Part shown: positions 43,882-52,750 of the stretch, one piece after another | How positions within the stretch are numbered: position 1 is the stretch's first letter | Layout: the number at the start of each line of letters is the position of its first letter | DNA from: Candidatus Sedimenticola sp. (ex Thyasira tokunagai) | Lineage (GTDB): Bacteria > Pseudomonadota > Gammaproteobacteria > Chromatiales > Chromatiaceae | Direction: 5' to 3' | Assembly (NCBI GenBank): GCA_037318855.1 | Contig: CP134874.1 | Location: forward strand, 4,341,001-4,405,000 | DNA length: 64,000 nt | Made by a program: the position numbers and the translations under genes | Notes under the pieces: generated by a model | Seen by the model: only the letters and a program-made list of their open reading frames with translations | The model's database searches: none | Told to the model about the DNA's origin: nothing

Positions 43882-44355
43882 TTACTTGCAGATCAGCTCG
43901 CTGGGATCACCATCACGATAGCCGTTCTGCTCGTTATGGTTGAAGAAGCCAGGCTTGCCAATGTTGGCGATATCAGCCTCAGCCTTGCCACCGTAAGGAT
44001 CGATAGAACCCTCTGGAGTGGTACGGATGGGGAATTTGAAACGCTTCATGGTGCCGTTACGGAACTTAATGGTCCACATAATGGAGTCGGTACCGCGCAG
44101 AGGCTGTACAGAGCCACCCATAGGGACGATATCGGCATAAGGACGTGCCTCAATTGCCTGCTGAGGGCAGATCTTGATGCAAGAGTAGCACTCCCAGCAC
44201 TGCTCAGGCTCCTGGTTATATGACTTCATGGCGTGGCCGGTTTCAGAACCGTCTTTGTCCAGTTTCATCAAGTCATGCGGGCAGATGTACATGCAAGCAG
44301 TCCTGTCCTGACCCTTACAGCCATCGCACTTTTCGGTACGCACAAATGTTGGCAT
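43882..44355 (-). CDS. aprB: Adenylylsulfate reductase beta subunit AprB
   Basis: 157 residues. Two 4Fe-4S motifs: CDGCKGQDRTACMYICPHDL and CWECYSCIKICPQQA, as in AprB. The C-terminal tail (SIDPYGGKAEADIANIGKPG) wraps around AprA in known structures. It passes electrons between the AprA flavin and the external partner. First gene of aprBA; a probable leader of about 330 bases precedes it. Confidence 0.96.
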   Translation of the reverse strand: MPTFVRTEKCDGCKGQDRTACMYICPHDLMKLDKDGSETGHAMKSYNQEPEQCWECYSCIKICPQQAIEARPYADIVPMGGSVQPLRGTDSIMWTIKFRNGTMKRFKFPIRTTPEGSIDPYGGKAEADIANIGKPGFFNHNEQNGYRDGDPSELICK

Positions 44356-44451
44356 TGTGGTTATTCTCCTAGTTTCACTGCAGTGAATTACCCGTAATCA
44401 TACGACCACGGTTTTCTCGAGTTACACCCCACCGGAGGCGGGTGAATCCAA

Positions 44452-44469
44452 GCCCATCTTTCAATGGGC
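44452..44469. other. Small hairpin in aprB leader
   Basis: GCCCAT-N6-ATGGGC lies within the expected aprBA leader transcript, about 100 bases upstream of the aprB start. Role unknown. Confidence 0.4.
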
Positions 44470-44689
44470 GCCGACAGATTTCTATCGGCTGAAACTTGTC
44501 TATCAGCCCGGTCATACCGCTTTTTGCTGACACCCGTGGGAGCCTAAATCTACAGGCAGTCCCGGTTCAGGGTGGTCTAACATAATGATTCGCACGCGAA
44601 AGTGCCAAACAATAGTTTTGGTCTCTCCATAAATTTGCCTTATTGTATGGGTAAGCGGCGGCAACCGAGGGGGGAGACCATAGCTATTT

Positions 44690-44736
44690 ATTATATAATT
44701 GGTAGGGTCATATCACTTATTATTGATCCGCATCAA
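44690..44736 (-). promoter_or_regulatory. FNR-like box and -10 element upstream of aprBA
   Basis: TTGAT-GCGG-ATCAA (44723-44736, reading the minus strand; palindromic) is a perfect FNR/ANR consensus. A TATAAT hexamer (44695-44690, minus strand) lies downstream, placing the box centre about 46 bases before a start near 44683, close to a class II activator position. The box could also serve the divergent gene at 44873. Confidence 0.55.
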
Positions 44737-44872
44737 TTAATTACCTCGATCATAAGCATGGTTTTTTGACTAAAAGCTGATACAACAGACCGGTCACATC
44801 CTTTATCCTATGGATCCCAGAGCAACCCGCCCGTTAACAACATAAAGCCATTAGACGAGCCGCCCGAGAATC

Positions 44873-45526
44873 ATGCCCAAACAACCTGACGCCAGCCTCT
44901 TTATCACCACCGGCTGCAGCCACTGCCCCGCTGTTTTTGACAGTCTCAGCCGACTGGTCAAAGAGGGAAAAGTCGGTCGGCTGGAGGTAACCAACCTCTC
45001 CAGTCGACCGCAGGGAGCGGAAACGTCCATCCGCTCCGTCCCCTGGTGCCGTATCGGTCCTTTTGAGCTGAGCGGAGCTCAGAGCTACACCGATCTCGCC
45101 CGCTGGACAGAAGCCGCCACTGCAGGAACCGGCATGTGCGACTACTATAGCCACCTCCTGGAGGCCGGTGAACTCGATAAGGCTGTCGCATTGATCAGAA
45201 CCACCCCTGAGACACTCAATACGCTAGTTCCTCTGCTTGCCACTCTGGATACACCAATGGCGGTAAGAATTGGAATCGGCGCCGTTCTCGAAATCCTTGC
45301 AGAAGAGAAGTTAATCTCCGGTGCCGTCGAAGCACTGCTTGAACTAACTCGCTCTGAAACACCACAAATCAGGGCGGATGCCTGCCACTACCTTGGCCTG
45401 AGCGGCGACCACCGGATCACCAACACCCTGCACACCCTGCTGGAGGATGATGATCCTGAGGTGAGAGAGATCGCCCAGGAGTCATTAGAGACACTCAAGT
45501 CAGGCGAAGAGCGGCCCACTCCATAA
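44873..45526 (+). CDS. Thioredoxin-like and HEAT-repeat fusion protein
   Basis: 217 residues, soluble. The N-terminal half looks like a thioredoxin fold (ASLFITTGCSHCPAVFDSL, active CxxC is CSHC; IRSVPWCRIGPFELSG has the cis-proline region). The C-terminal half has HEAT-like repeats (RADACHYLGLSGDHRITNTL, then LEDDDPEVREIAQESLETL). The combination suggests a redox-regulated scaffold. It is divergent from aprBA and shares its regulatory region. Family role unknown. Confidence 0.75.
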   Translation: MPKQPDASLFITTGCSHCPAVFDSLSRLVKEGKVGRLEVTNLSSRPQGAETSIRSVPWCRIGPFELSGAQSYTDLARWTEAATAGTGMCDYYSHLLEAGELDKAVALIRTTPETLNTLVPLLATLDTPMAVRIGIGAVLEILAEEKLISGAVEALLELTRSETPQIRADACHYLGLSGDHRITNTLHTLLEDDDPEVREIAQESLETLKSGEERPTP

Positions 45527-45564
45527 AACCGAACTCCATTTCTATTTAGCATCAGGATCCATCT

Positions 45565-46119
45565 ATGGCACAGTTACCGGACAGGCACCTACAGATCATC
45601 ACCATGCATGCCGCTTTTATCTGTCAAGTAGTGCAGTTCAGCCAGAACGAAGGGGATCGCCCCGAGTATGAGGCGCTTCTAAAGGCAGCCGAGGAGAACG
45701 GCTGGACCGATCTGGTTAGGGCGATTCGCCAAATCATCGCCGGGCAGCGGGTGATGAGCGCCATTAGAGGACTCGACGAGGATGATCAGATTATCGCTGA
45801 GGCGATCATGCGCGGCCTGCAGGACCCCGCCACCCTGCCCAACCCCAATGCGAAGCCTGATGCCACTCTCGCCGCCCCCGGCCTCGCTGGAATGATCCAG
45901 GCGGCGGCGAGCGGCAATGTCGAAGCACTGACCCTGATCTCAAAAATGGCGGAACAGATGAGCAGAGCCGGCGGCCCCATGGCGCAACTGGCGGCCGTGA
46001 TACGGCCACTGATCAACGGCGAACGCGACCCAGACAAACTATGTAAGGGGATGAACAGCCAGACTGAGCAGATTGTCCTCGATATCCTTGAGGAGCTTGG
46101 GAAGAGCATTATTCACTAA
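45565..46119 (+). CDS. Conserved-looking hypothetical protein
   Basis: 184 residues, soluble, mostly helical. It starts MAQLPDRHLQIITMHAAF and has a Gly/Ala-rich middle (LAAPGLAGMIQAAASGNVEA). No signal peptide, cysteine motif or known domain stands out. It begins 38 bp after the thioredoxin-HEAT gene, probably one operon, and is followed 14 bp later by the DUF423 gene. Confidence 0.7.
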   Translation: MAQLPDRHLQIITMHAAFICQVVQFSQNEGDRPEYEALLKAAEENGWTDLVRAIRQIIAGQRVMSAIRGLDEDDQIIAEAIMRGLQDPATLPNPNAKPDATLAAPGLAGMIQAAASGNVEALTLISKMAEQMSRAGGPMAQLAAVIRPLINGERDPDKLCKGMNSQTEQIVLDILEELGKSIIH

Positions 46120-46133
46120 AATGGCTGCGCACA

Positions 46134-46511
46134 ATGACAAGACTATTCACTCTTTTTGGGGCCATTAACGGCTTCCTCACTGTAGCGCTGGGAGCCTTTG
46201 GTGCCCACATGCTGCGTGGTGAGATCGAACCACGACTCTACGCAGCCTTTCAAACCGGGGTTGAGTACCAGGGCATCCATGCCCTGGCACTGCTGTTTAT
46301 CGGCATGCTGGCTGAAAAAACGACCACCCCCTGGATCAACCGTAGCGGCTGGCTGATCCTCACCGGCATCACCCTCTTCTCCGGTAGCCTCTACCTGATG
46401 GCGCTCACGGGTGTTGGTACCCTTGGGATGATCACTCCTATCGGCGGCATATCCCTTCTATTTGGCTGGCTTGCGTTGGCCTTCGCCGCCCTCAACCTGC
46501 CAAAGAGATGA
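46134..46511 (+). CDS. DUF423 membrane protein (YgdD-like)
   Basis: 125 residues with four hydrophobic helices. FGAINGFLTVALGAFGAHML and FQTGVEYQGIHALALLFIG are the DUF423 signature. Function unknown in the family. Its stop codon TGA (46509-46511) doubles as the left target-site copy of element 6; before that insertion it overlapped the next gene in an ATGA. Confidence 0.85.
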   Translation: MTRLFTLFGAINGFLTVALGAFGAHMLRGEIEPRLYAAFQTGVEYQGIHALALLFIGMLAEKTTTPWINRSGWLILTGITLFSGSLYLMALTGVGTLGMITPIGGISLLFGWLALAFAALNLPKR

Positions 46512-46750
46512 TCCTAGAATCCTCGGTTGGACAGGGTGGAGAGTGCGCTTGGGTTGGTGCAGTACAAGGCACAACGACGAGGAATAGTCATTCTATTCCA
46601 AGGAGTTGTAACACCGTAATGCGCCAACCCAAGTGTGCTATCCGCCCTGTAGCGTCATTCACCCGGAGAGTGAAAGATGCAATCGTAGTCAATGTAATTA
46701 AAATCAATGCCTTGCCCGTAGAATGGAGCGGTCAACTGAGGATTCTAGGA
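46512..46750. mobile_element. TIR element copy 6 (MITE-like, 239 bp, subfamily A) inside a stop/start overlap
   Basis: Begins TCCTAGAATCCTCGGTTG and ends CAACTGAGGATTCTAGGA. Flanked by TGA on both sides (46509-46511, 46751-46753). The left TGA is the DUF423 stop; the last A of the element plus TG of the right copy rebuilds the ATG of the downstream gene. Confidence 0.88.
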
Positions 46751-47190
46751 TGATCGATCCGACCGGGCTCTGGATTCTATTTACCAGTAGTTTTCTCGCG
46801 TCTACACTACTGCCTGGAGGCTCCGAAGCAGCACTTATATACGCCGCACACCAAGCGATGGCGCCGGTAATCCTGCTCTGGACCGTTGCCACCCTGGGAA
46901 ACAGTCTCGGCGGCATCACCAACTGGATTCTTGGCTGGCTACTGCGGCGAAGTTTTCCCCACCGCACCCTCGACAAAGCCCGGGATCAGAAGGCGCTGGC
47001 GCATATACAACACTACGGCAGCCCACTCCTGCTACTCTCCTGGCTGCCGGTAATCGGTGACCCCCTCTGCCTCGCTGCCGGCTGGGCCGGCGTTCGCCTA
47101 CCGGCGGCACTGCTGTTTATCGCCATCGGCAAAGGTATTCGTTATGCGCTGCTTCTCTACCTGCTGCCATCAATTAACAGCCTCTTCTAG
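46750..47190 (+). CDS. DedA/YqaA-family membrane protein
   Basis: 146 residues with four or five hydrophobic segments. LPGGSEAALIYAAHQ and the GNSLGGITNWILGWLL segment match the YqaA branch of the DedA/SNARE-associated family. ATG 46750 straddles the end of element copy 6; upstream codons belong to the element. No good ribosome site precedes it now, since expression may have depended on coupling to the DUF423 gene. Confidence 0.78.
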   Translation: MIDPTGLWILFTSSFLASTLLPGGSEAALIYAAHQAMAPVILLWTVATLGNSLGGITNWILGWLLRRSFPHRTLDKARDQKALAHIQHYGSPLLLLSWLPVIGDPLCLAAGWAGVRLPAALLFIAIGKGIRYALLLYLLPSINSLF

Positions 47191-47360
47191 GTAGATACAA
47201 TCTCTACTGAGAACATCTTACGAAAGGAGTTGCTTTCCGAGCTATTTTTCTCTGGCAGTCGATCCTGCTTAGGATTAATCTACAACGGTGGCGTCGGCAC
47301 ACATTCTCACTCGCCGCCCACTGCAACGGCCAATCAACAACCAAAAGAAAAAATAACAAC

Positions 47361-48284
47361 ATGCCGGAACCACTACGATTTCTGTCACTTCCCAATGCGC
47401 CGTTAACCGATGCTGATGTAGTGATTCTACCGGTACCCTACGAACAGACCACTACCTATAAACCGGGTACTGTCAAGGGTCCTGAGGCAATATTGGCAGC
47501 CAGTGATCAGCTGGAGTTTTATGAAGAGGATGCAGGCTGGTGCCCGACAGAGCATATGAAACTGTCAGTTCAGCCCCCGGTTGAGTCATCTGCATCTGAC
47601 GAGGAAGGTGCATTCCATAAAAAACTGCGGGAGCGCGTCGATAAACTGCCGCGACAGGCGCTGCTCATCGCCCTCGGCGGGGAGCACTCAATCACACCCG
47701 AGATGGTCTTCTCACGCATGCCCCAAGGAGGCACAGTGGTACAGATCGATGCTCACGCCGACCTGCGCCCCTCTTATCACGGCTCAATCTACAACCACGC
47801 CTGCCCGATGTACCGTCTGAGGCAGGCAGGTTACGATTTAATTCAGGTCGGCATCCGCTCACTCCATGCTAAAGAGGCAGCCACCATCAGTACCGACGTC
47901 CACATCACCACCTATGTTGATCGGGCCTTGCAGCGCCCACAGGCATGGCGTGCACTTCACCGTCAACTCCGCACTCTCAAGGGGCCTGTATGGCTGACCA
48001 TCGATATGGATGGCTTCGATCCGGCAATCATCCCCGGTGTCGGCACACCACAGCCGGGCGGACTCACCTGGCACCAGGGGCTCGATATCCTGGCACCTCT
48101 GACAAGCAATCAGCAGATTGATCTGCGGGGTATCGATATTGTCGAACTGGTACCTGAGCCATCACGAGTCTCCGACATGATGGCTGCCAAGCTAGTGCAG
48201 AAGTGCATCTCCTACTGGGGTAAGACGATGGGGTATCAGCAACGCCAGGCAAATGGCTCCCAGGTGGGAGTAGATGATGAATAA
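47361..48284 (+). CDS. speB: Agmatinase SpeB
   Basis: 307 residues of the ureohydrolase family. Manganese ligands are in GGEHSITPE, QIDAHADLRP and TIDMDGFDPAIIPG. Agmatine is cleaved to putrescine and urea. Adjacent speA, which produces agmatine, makes agmatinase far more likely than arginase. Its end overlaps the speA start. Confidence 0.9.
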   Translation: MPEPLRFLSLPNAPLTDADVVILPVPYEQTTTYKPGTVKGPEAILAASDQLEFYEEDAGWCPTEHMKLSVQPPVESSASDEEGAFHKKLRERVDKLPRQALLIALGGEHSITPEMVFSRMPQGGTVVQIDAHADLRPSYHGSIYNHACPMYRLRQAGYDLIQVGIRSLHAKEAATISTDVHITTYVDRALQRPQAWRALHRQLRTLKGPVWLTIDMDGFDPAIIPGVGTPQPGGLTWHQGLDILAPLTSNQQIDLRGIDIVELVPEPSRVSDMMAAKLVQKCISYWGKTMGYQQRQANGSQVGVDDE

Positions 48285-50220
48285 GCCCCAGTGGGACCAT
48301 AAAAAAAGCGCCCAACTTTACCAGGTTGAAGGCTGGAGCGGCGGCTTCTATAGCATCAACGAATCAGGAAATGTCACCGCCGTTTCCAGCTCCGAGCACC
48401 AGATCGACCTAAAAGCCCTATGCGACGAACTGGCTGCTGAAGGAATCCATCCACCGCTGCTGCTGCGCTTCTCCGACATACTGAAACGACGCATGAAGCA
48501 GATCCACTCACGCTTTACTCTCGCCTGTGACGAAGCGGAGTACAGCGGCGACTACTACGGCGTCTATCCCATCAAGGTAAATCAACAGCATCAGGTGGTG
48601 GAAGAGGTAGTGGAATTTGGCAGCGAATTCCATTGGGGACTGGAAGCAGGCTCAAAACCCGAACTTCACGCCACTCTCGCCATGCTGGAGGATGTAGAAG
48701 GGCTCATTATCTGCAACGGCTATAAGGACCGGGAGTTCATCGAACTCGCCCTGATGGGACTGAAGATGGGTAAACGCGTCTATATCGTGGTAGAGAAACC
48801 CAATGAACTGGATTTGATACTCACCATTGCGAGGCGTCTCGATGTCACCCCCTTGATCGGCCTGCGCTGCCGGCTGGCAGCCACCAGTAAAGGCTTATGG
48901 GATGACTCCGGCGGTGATATGTCGAAATTCGGCCTCTCTGCATCGGAACTGCTTGAGGCGATCAACAAGCTTAAAGATGCCGATATGCTCGACTCCCTGC
49001 GCCTACTCCACTTCCATATCGGCAGCCAGGTTCCGGAGATCAGCCGTATCAAGGAGTCGATGCAAGAGGCGGCCCGCTACTTCGTTGAAGCTCGCCGACT
49101 GGGAGCGCCTATCGATTTTATCGATGTCGGCGGCGGTCTCGGTGTCAACTACTATGGCAGTATCTCGAGCAACATCTCCTCGATGGACTATAGCCTGCAG
49201 GAGTATGCCAATGGCATCGTCTGGACGATGAAAGAGGTGTGCAATGAAGAGGGGCTTTCCCACCCACACATCATCTCCGAATCGGGCCGGGCGCTGGTGG
49301 CGCATCACGCTCTCCTCATCGTTGACGTGCTGGAAGTATCCAGAAGAACTAACGGTACCCCACCAGCAGCACCCGGTGCTGACACACCGGCACAACTACG
49401 CCGCCTGTGGCAAACACTCACCAACCTGGAGAATATCTCCCCCAGAGAGGTGCTGCACGATGCCATCGCCCTGAGAGAGGATGTCAACCGACTGTTCAAC
49501 CTCGGCCATGCCAGCCTCGCCGACCGTGCACAGATGGATGACATTTACTGGCGCCTGATCACCCACGTTATGCAGCAGATGGATAACGAGGAGATCGAGC
49601 AGCTGGTACCGGAGCTGAAAACACAGGCCGCTGACCGCTACTTCTGTAACTTCTCAATATTTCAATCACTGCCTGACGCCTGGGCAATCAAACAGCTCTT
49701 TCCGGTGATGCCGATCCAACGCCTCAATGAAGAGCCCACCCGGCAAGGCATACTGGTCGACATCACTTGTGACTCCGATGGCAGCATACGGAACTTCCCC
49801 CTTGAGAACGGCACTTCCCATACGCTGCCACTGCACAAGGAGCGGCCTGGAGAGACTTACCTTATCGGCATGTTTCTGGTGGGGGCCTACCAGGAAATTC
49901 TCGGTGACCTGCATAACCTGTTTGGTGACACCCATACCATCCATGTACGTATGGACGGCGACAGTTATGAACTGGGACAGGTGACGGAAGGAGAGAGCGT
50001 GGCCGATGTGCTGGACTATGTTCAGTTCCACGAAACGGTTTTAATCGATCGCATGCATCGCCAGCTACAGAGTGCCCGCAGCCAGGGACAGGTCAGTGAT
50101 CGTGAAGCAAGTGCCTTCTTGCGCTTCTACCGGCAAGGGCTGAAAGGTTACACCTACCTGGAAGGTGACCAGCCTGCCTGTGTGGCAGGTAAACTGAATC
50201 AAGAGAGCCGCCCCGCATAG
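48274..50220 (+). CDS. speA: Biosynthetic arginine decarboxylase SpeA
   Basis: 648 residues, full length for the PLP-dependent SpeA family. YYGVYPIKVNQQHQVVEEVV carries the PLP lysine; LRLLHFHIGSQ and IDVGGGLGVNY bind phosphate and substrate; ITCDSDGSI holds the second-subunit cysteine-aspartate motif. Converts arginine to agmatine for SpeB. Start ATG 48274 (or 48277) overlaps speB by 11 (or 8) bases. Its last 22 bases overlap the converging nspC gene. Confidence 0.94.
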   Translation: MMNKPQWDHKKSAQLYQVEGWSGGFYSINESGNVTAVSSSEHQIDLKALCDELAAEGIHPPLLLRFSDILKRRMKQIHSRFTLACDEAEYSGDYYGVYPIKVNQQHQVVEEVVEFGSEFHWGLEAGSKPELHATLAMLEDVEGLIICNGYKDREFIELALMGLKMGKRVYIVVEKPNELDLILTIARRLDVTPLIGLRCRLAATSKGLWDDSGGDMSKFGLSASELLEAINKLKDADMLDSLRLLHFHIGSQVPEISRIKESMQEAARYFVEARRLGAPIDFIDVGGGLGVNYYGSISSNISSMDYSLQEYANGIVWTMKEVCNEEGLSHPHIISESGRALVAHHALLIVDVLEVSRRTNGTPPAAPGADTPAQLRRLWQTLTNLENISPREVLHDAIALREDVNRLFNLGHASLADRAQMDDIYWRLITHVMQQMDNEEIEQLVPELKTQAADRYFCNFSIFQSLPDAWAIKQLFPVMPIQRLNEEPTRQGILVDITCDSDGSIRNFPLENGTSHTLPLHKERPGETYLIGMFLVGAYQEILGDLHNLFGDTHTIHVRMDGDSYELGQVTEGESVADVLDYVQFHETVLIDRMHRQLQSARSQGQVSDREASAFLRFYRQGLKGYTYLEGDQPACVAGKLNQESRPA

Positions 50221-51335
50221 TCTTCATACCCGAAGCGGCGCACCACCTCCAACTCACCACCTTCATGCAGGATAGCAATTGCAGGATGACCCACACCATT
50301 GAACATAGTGCTCTTCACCATGGTGTAGTGGATCATATCTTCAAAGATCACCCGCTCACCGATCGCCAGGGGCTGGTCGAATGAATAGTCACCAATCACA
50401 TCACCGGCGAGGCAGGTACCGCCCCCCAGCCGATAGGTAAAAGCCTTCTCTCCGGGCATATCCCCGTTGCGGACCGTTGCACGATAGGGCATCTCCAGCA
50501 CATCAGGCATATGAGCGGTGGCCGAGGTATCGAGAATGGCTGTCTGCACACCACCACGAGTAACCAGATCCAGCACCGTCGAGATCAGCGGGCCGGTATC
50601 CCAGGCGATGGCGGAACCCGGCTCAAGCACCACCTCCAGCCCCGGATAGCGGACACGAAACTCACTCAGCAGCCGGATCAGCAACTCAACGTCATAACCC
50701 TTCCGGGTCATCAGATGGCCGCCACCGAGGTTGAGCCACTTGAGTTGCTGCAATAGATGGCCAAAGCGGGCTTCGACCGCCTCGATCAGGCGCCCGGTGG
50801 CACCGGCTTCACACTCACACAGGGCGTGGACATGCAGCCCCTCGATACCCTCCGGCAGGCCGGTGGCCAGCTCCTCGGGGGTAATACCGAGGCGTGACTG
50901 CTCACTACAGGGATTGTAAAGATCAGCCTCTACTTCATTGACGCCGGGGTTGACCCGCAGACCACAAGAGATGCCCGCCGCCTTCGCCTGCTCACCAAAG
51001 CGCCGCCACTGCCCCAGGGAGTTGAAAGAGATGCGGTCCGACAGATTAAGCAGCCAGGGAAACTCTGCCGGGGTATAAGCCGGGGCGTGGAGATGCACAT
51101 GGCCACCAAACTTCTCACGCGCCAGACGCGCCTCGTTGTAGGAGCTGGCGGAGCAGCCGGAGAGCACCTCCCTAATCATTCCAAATGCGGACCACATAGC
51201 GAAGCCCTTGAGGGCGAGAATGATAGTGACCCCCGACTCACGCTGCACCTTGTCGATCAGGCGCAGGTTGTCGCGCAGGCACGACGCCTCCAGCAAATAG
51301 CAGGGGGATGGGAGTTGGGTAAGGTCTACACTCAT
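50199..51335 (-). CDS. nspC: Carboxynorspermidine decarboxylase NspC
   Basis: 378 residues of the fold III PLP decarboxylase group. The PLP lysine is in ILALKGFAMWSAF; LNLGGGHLMTRKGYD and GSAIAWDTGPLISTV are typical; GGGTCLAGD carries the distal cysteine-aspartate pair. It removes CO2 from carboxyspermidine or carboxynorspermidine. Start overlaps the stop of the dehydrogenase gene by ATGA, so the two are coupled. Confidence 0.9.
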   Translation of the reverse strand: MSVDLTQLPSPCYLLEASCLRDNLRLIDKVQRESGVTIILALKGFAMWSAFGMIREVLSGCSASSYNEARLAREKFGGHVHLHAPAYTPAEFPWLLNLSDRISFNSLGQWRRFGEQAKAAGISCGLRVNPGVNEVEADLYNPCSEQSRLGITPEELATGLPEGIEGLHVHALCECEAGATGRLIEAVEARFGHLLQQLKWLNLGGGHLMTRKGYDVELLIRLLSEFRVRYPGLEVVLEPGSAIAWDTGPLISTVLDLVTRGGVQTAILDTSATAHMPDVLEMPYRATVRNGDMPGEKAFTYRLGGGTCLAGDVIGDYSFDQPLAIGERVIFEDMIHYTMVKSTMFNGVGHPAIAILHEGGELEVVRRFGYEDYAGRLS

Positions 51336-52543
51336 GTCACTGGCAACTCATCCACATCGATGTCACAAGCCACATCGTTCCATGGCAAGCCGTAGCGATT
51401 TAGATCGGCCATAAAGGGATCGGGATCATACTGCTCGATGTTCCATACCCCCGGCTCTCTCCACTGACCTTCAAGTATCATCTTGGCGCCGATCATGGCA
51501 GGCACACCGGTGGTATAAGAGACGCCCTGAGCAAGGGTCTCTCTGTAGCATGCTTCATGGTCACTGACGTTGTAGATATAACGGGAGACCGGCTTGCCAT
51601 CCTTATGGCCCTTGATGATGCAACCGATATTGGTCTTGCCCTTGGTGCACGGCCCGAGTGCGGCGGGGTCCGGTAGCAGCGCCTTGAGAAACTGCAGAGG
51701 CACAATCTGCTGACCCTGAAATTCGATGGGCTCGATACCGTCCAGTCCCAGGTTCTGAATCACCTCCAGATGTTTCAGATAGCTCTCACCAAAGGTCATC
51801 CAGAAACGCATCCGTTTGATGCCGGGGATGTGCTGGGTGAGCGACTCCATCTCCTCGTGATAGAGCAGAAACATTTTACGTGGACCAATCTCGGGGAAAT
51901 CAAACACACGGGAGATCTCCATAGGCCGGGTCTCCACCCAACCCCCTTTCTCCCAGTAACGGCCATTGGCGGTCACCTCACGGATATTTATCTCCGGATT
52001 GAAGTTGGTGGCAAAAGCGTAGCCGTGATCACCGGCGTTACAGTCAAGAATATCAACGACATCGATAGTATCGAAATGGTGCTTCAGGGCGTAGGCGATA
52101 AAAACATTGGTAACACCGGGATCAAAACCAGAGCCCAGCAGTGCAGTCAGACCCGCTTCCCGAAAACGATCCTGGTAAGCCCACTGCCACTTGTACTCAA
52201 ACTTTGCCTCATCCAGAGGCTCGTAGTTAGCGGTATCAAGGTAGTGAACACCCGTCTCGAGGCAGGCATCCATAATGGTGAGATCCTGATAGGGGAGCGC
52301 CACATTGATCACCATGGCCGGATCGATCCGACGAATCAGTACCACCAGCTCCGGTACCTTATCTGCGTCCACCTGTGCAGTAGTGACACGACCACCTTCG
52401 ATCTCCGATGCGATCTGATCACACTTCGAAAGTGTCCTGCTTGCGAGCCAGATATCAGAAAAAATCTCGGGCAGCTGTGCACACTTGTGCACCACTACTC
52501 TACCGACACCACCCGCACCGATAATCAAGACTCTACTCATCAC
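51332..52543 (-). CDS. Carboxynorspermidine dehydrogenase (saccharopine-dehydrogenase family)
   Basis: 403 residues. N-terminal Rossmann motif VLIIGAGGVGRVVVHKCAQ, then VALPYQDLTIMDACLETGVH and GFDPGVTNVF, characteristic of Lys9-like carboxynorspermidine synthases. It condenses aspartate semialdehyde with putrescine or diaminopropane. Paired with nspC, it supplies spermidine or norspermidine without S-adenosylmethionine. Since only putrescine synthesis is encoded beside it, spermidine is the likelier product. Confidence 0.88.
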   Translation of the reverse strand: MMSRVLIIGAGGVGRVVVHKCAQLPEIFSDIWLASRTLSKCDQIASEIEGGRVTTAQVDADKVPELVVLIRRIDPAMVINVALPYQDLTIMDACLETGVHYLDTANYEPLDEAKFEYKWQWAYQDRFREAGLTALLGSGFDPGVTNVFIAYALKHHFDTIDVVDILDCNAGDHGYAFATNFNPEINIREVTANGRYWEKGGWVETRPMEISRVFDFPEIGPRKMFLLYHEEMESLTQHIPGIKRMRFWMTFGESYLKHLEVIQNLGLDGIEPIEFQGQQIVPLQFLKALLPDPAALGPCTKGKTNIGCIIKGHKDGKPVSRYIYNVSDHEACYRETLAQGVSYTTGVPAMIGAKMILEGQWREPGVWNIEQYDPDPFMADLNRYGLPWNDVACDIDVDELPVT

Positions 52544-52750
52544 CCCTCACTCAATCGCCAAGGAACTTCAAAGCAGCGATTTTAATCACCAATGAGGCGT
52601 AATGTCTCCCTCTTTATTTACGAACCTTAACTACATGTCAGACGTTATCATACGGCGGCAGAGAGCTGCTCTCCACACACTCCCTTCTTTCCGGTTACAC
52701 TCTGTAGTCAACCTACTGATGCTGACTTCACACCAGACACCAAAGGAACC

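Noticed and set aside
44761..44790. Sigma-70 promoter TTGACT for the thioredoxin-HEAT gene
   Set aside because: No -10 hexamer at suitable spacing.
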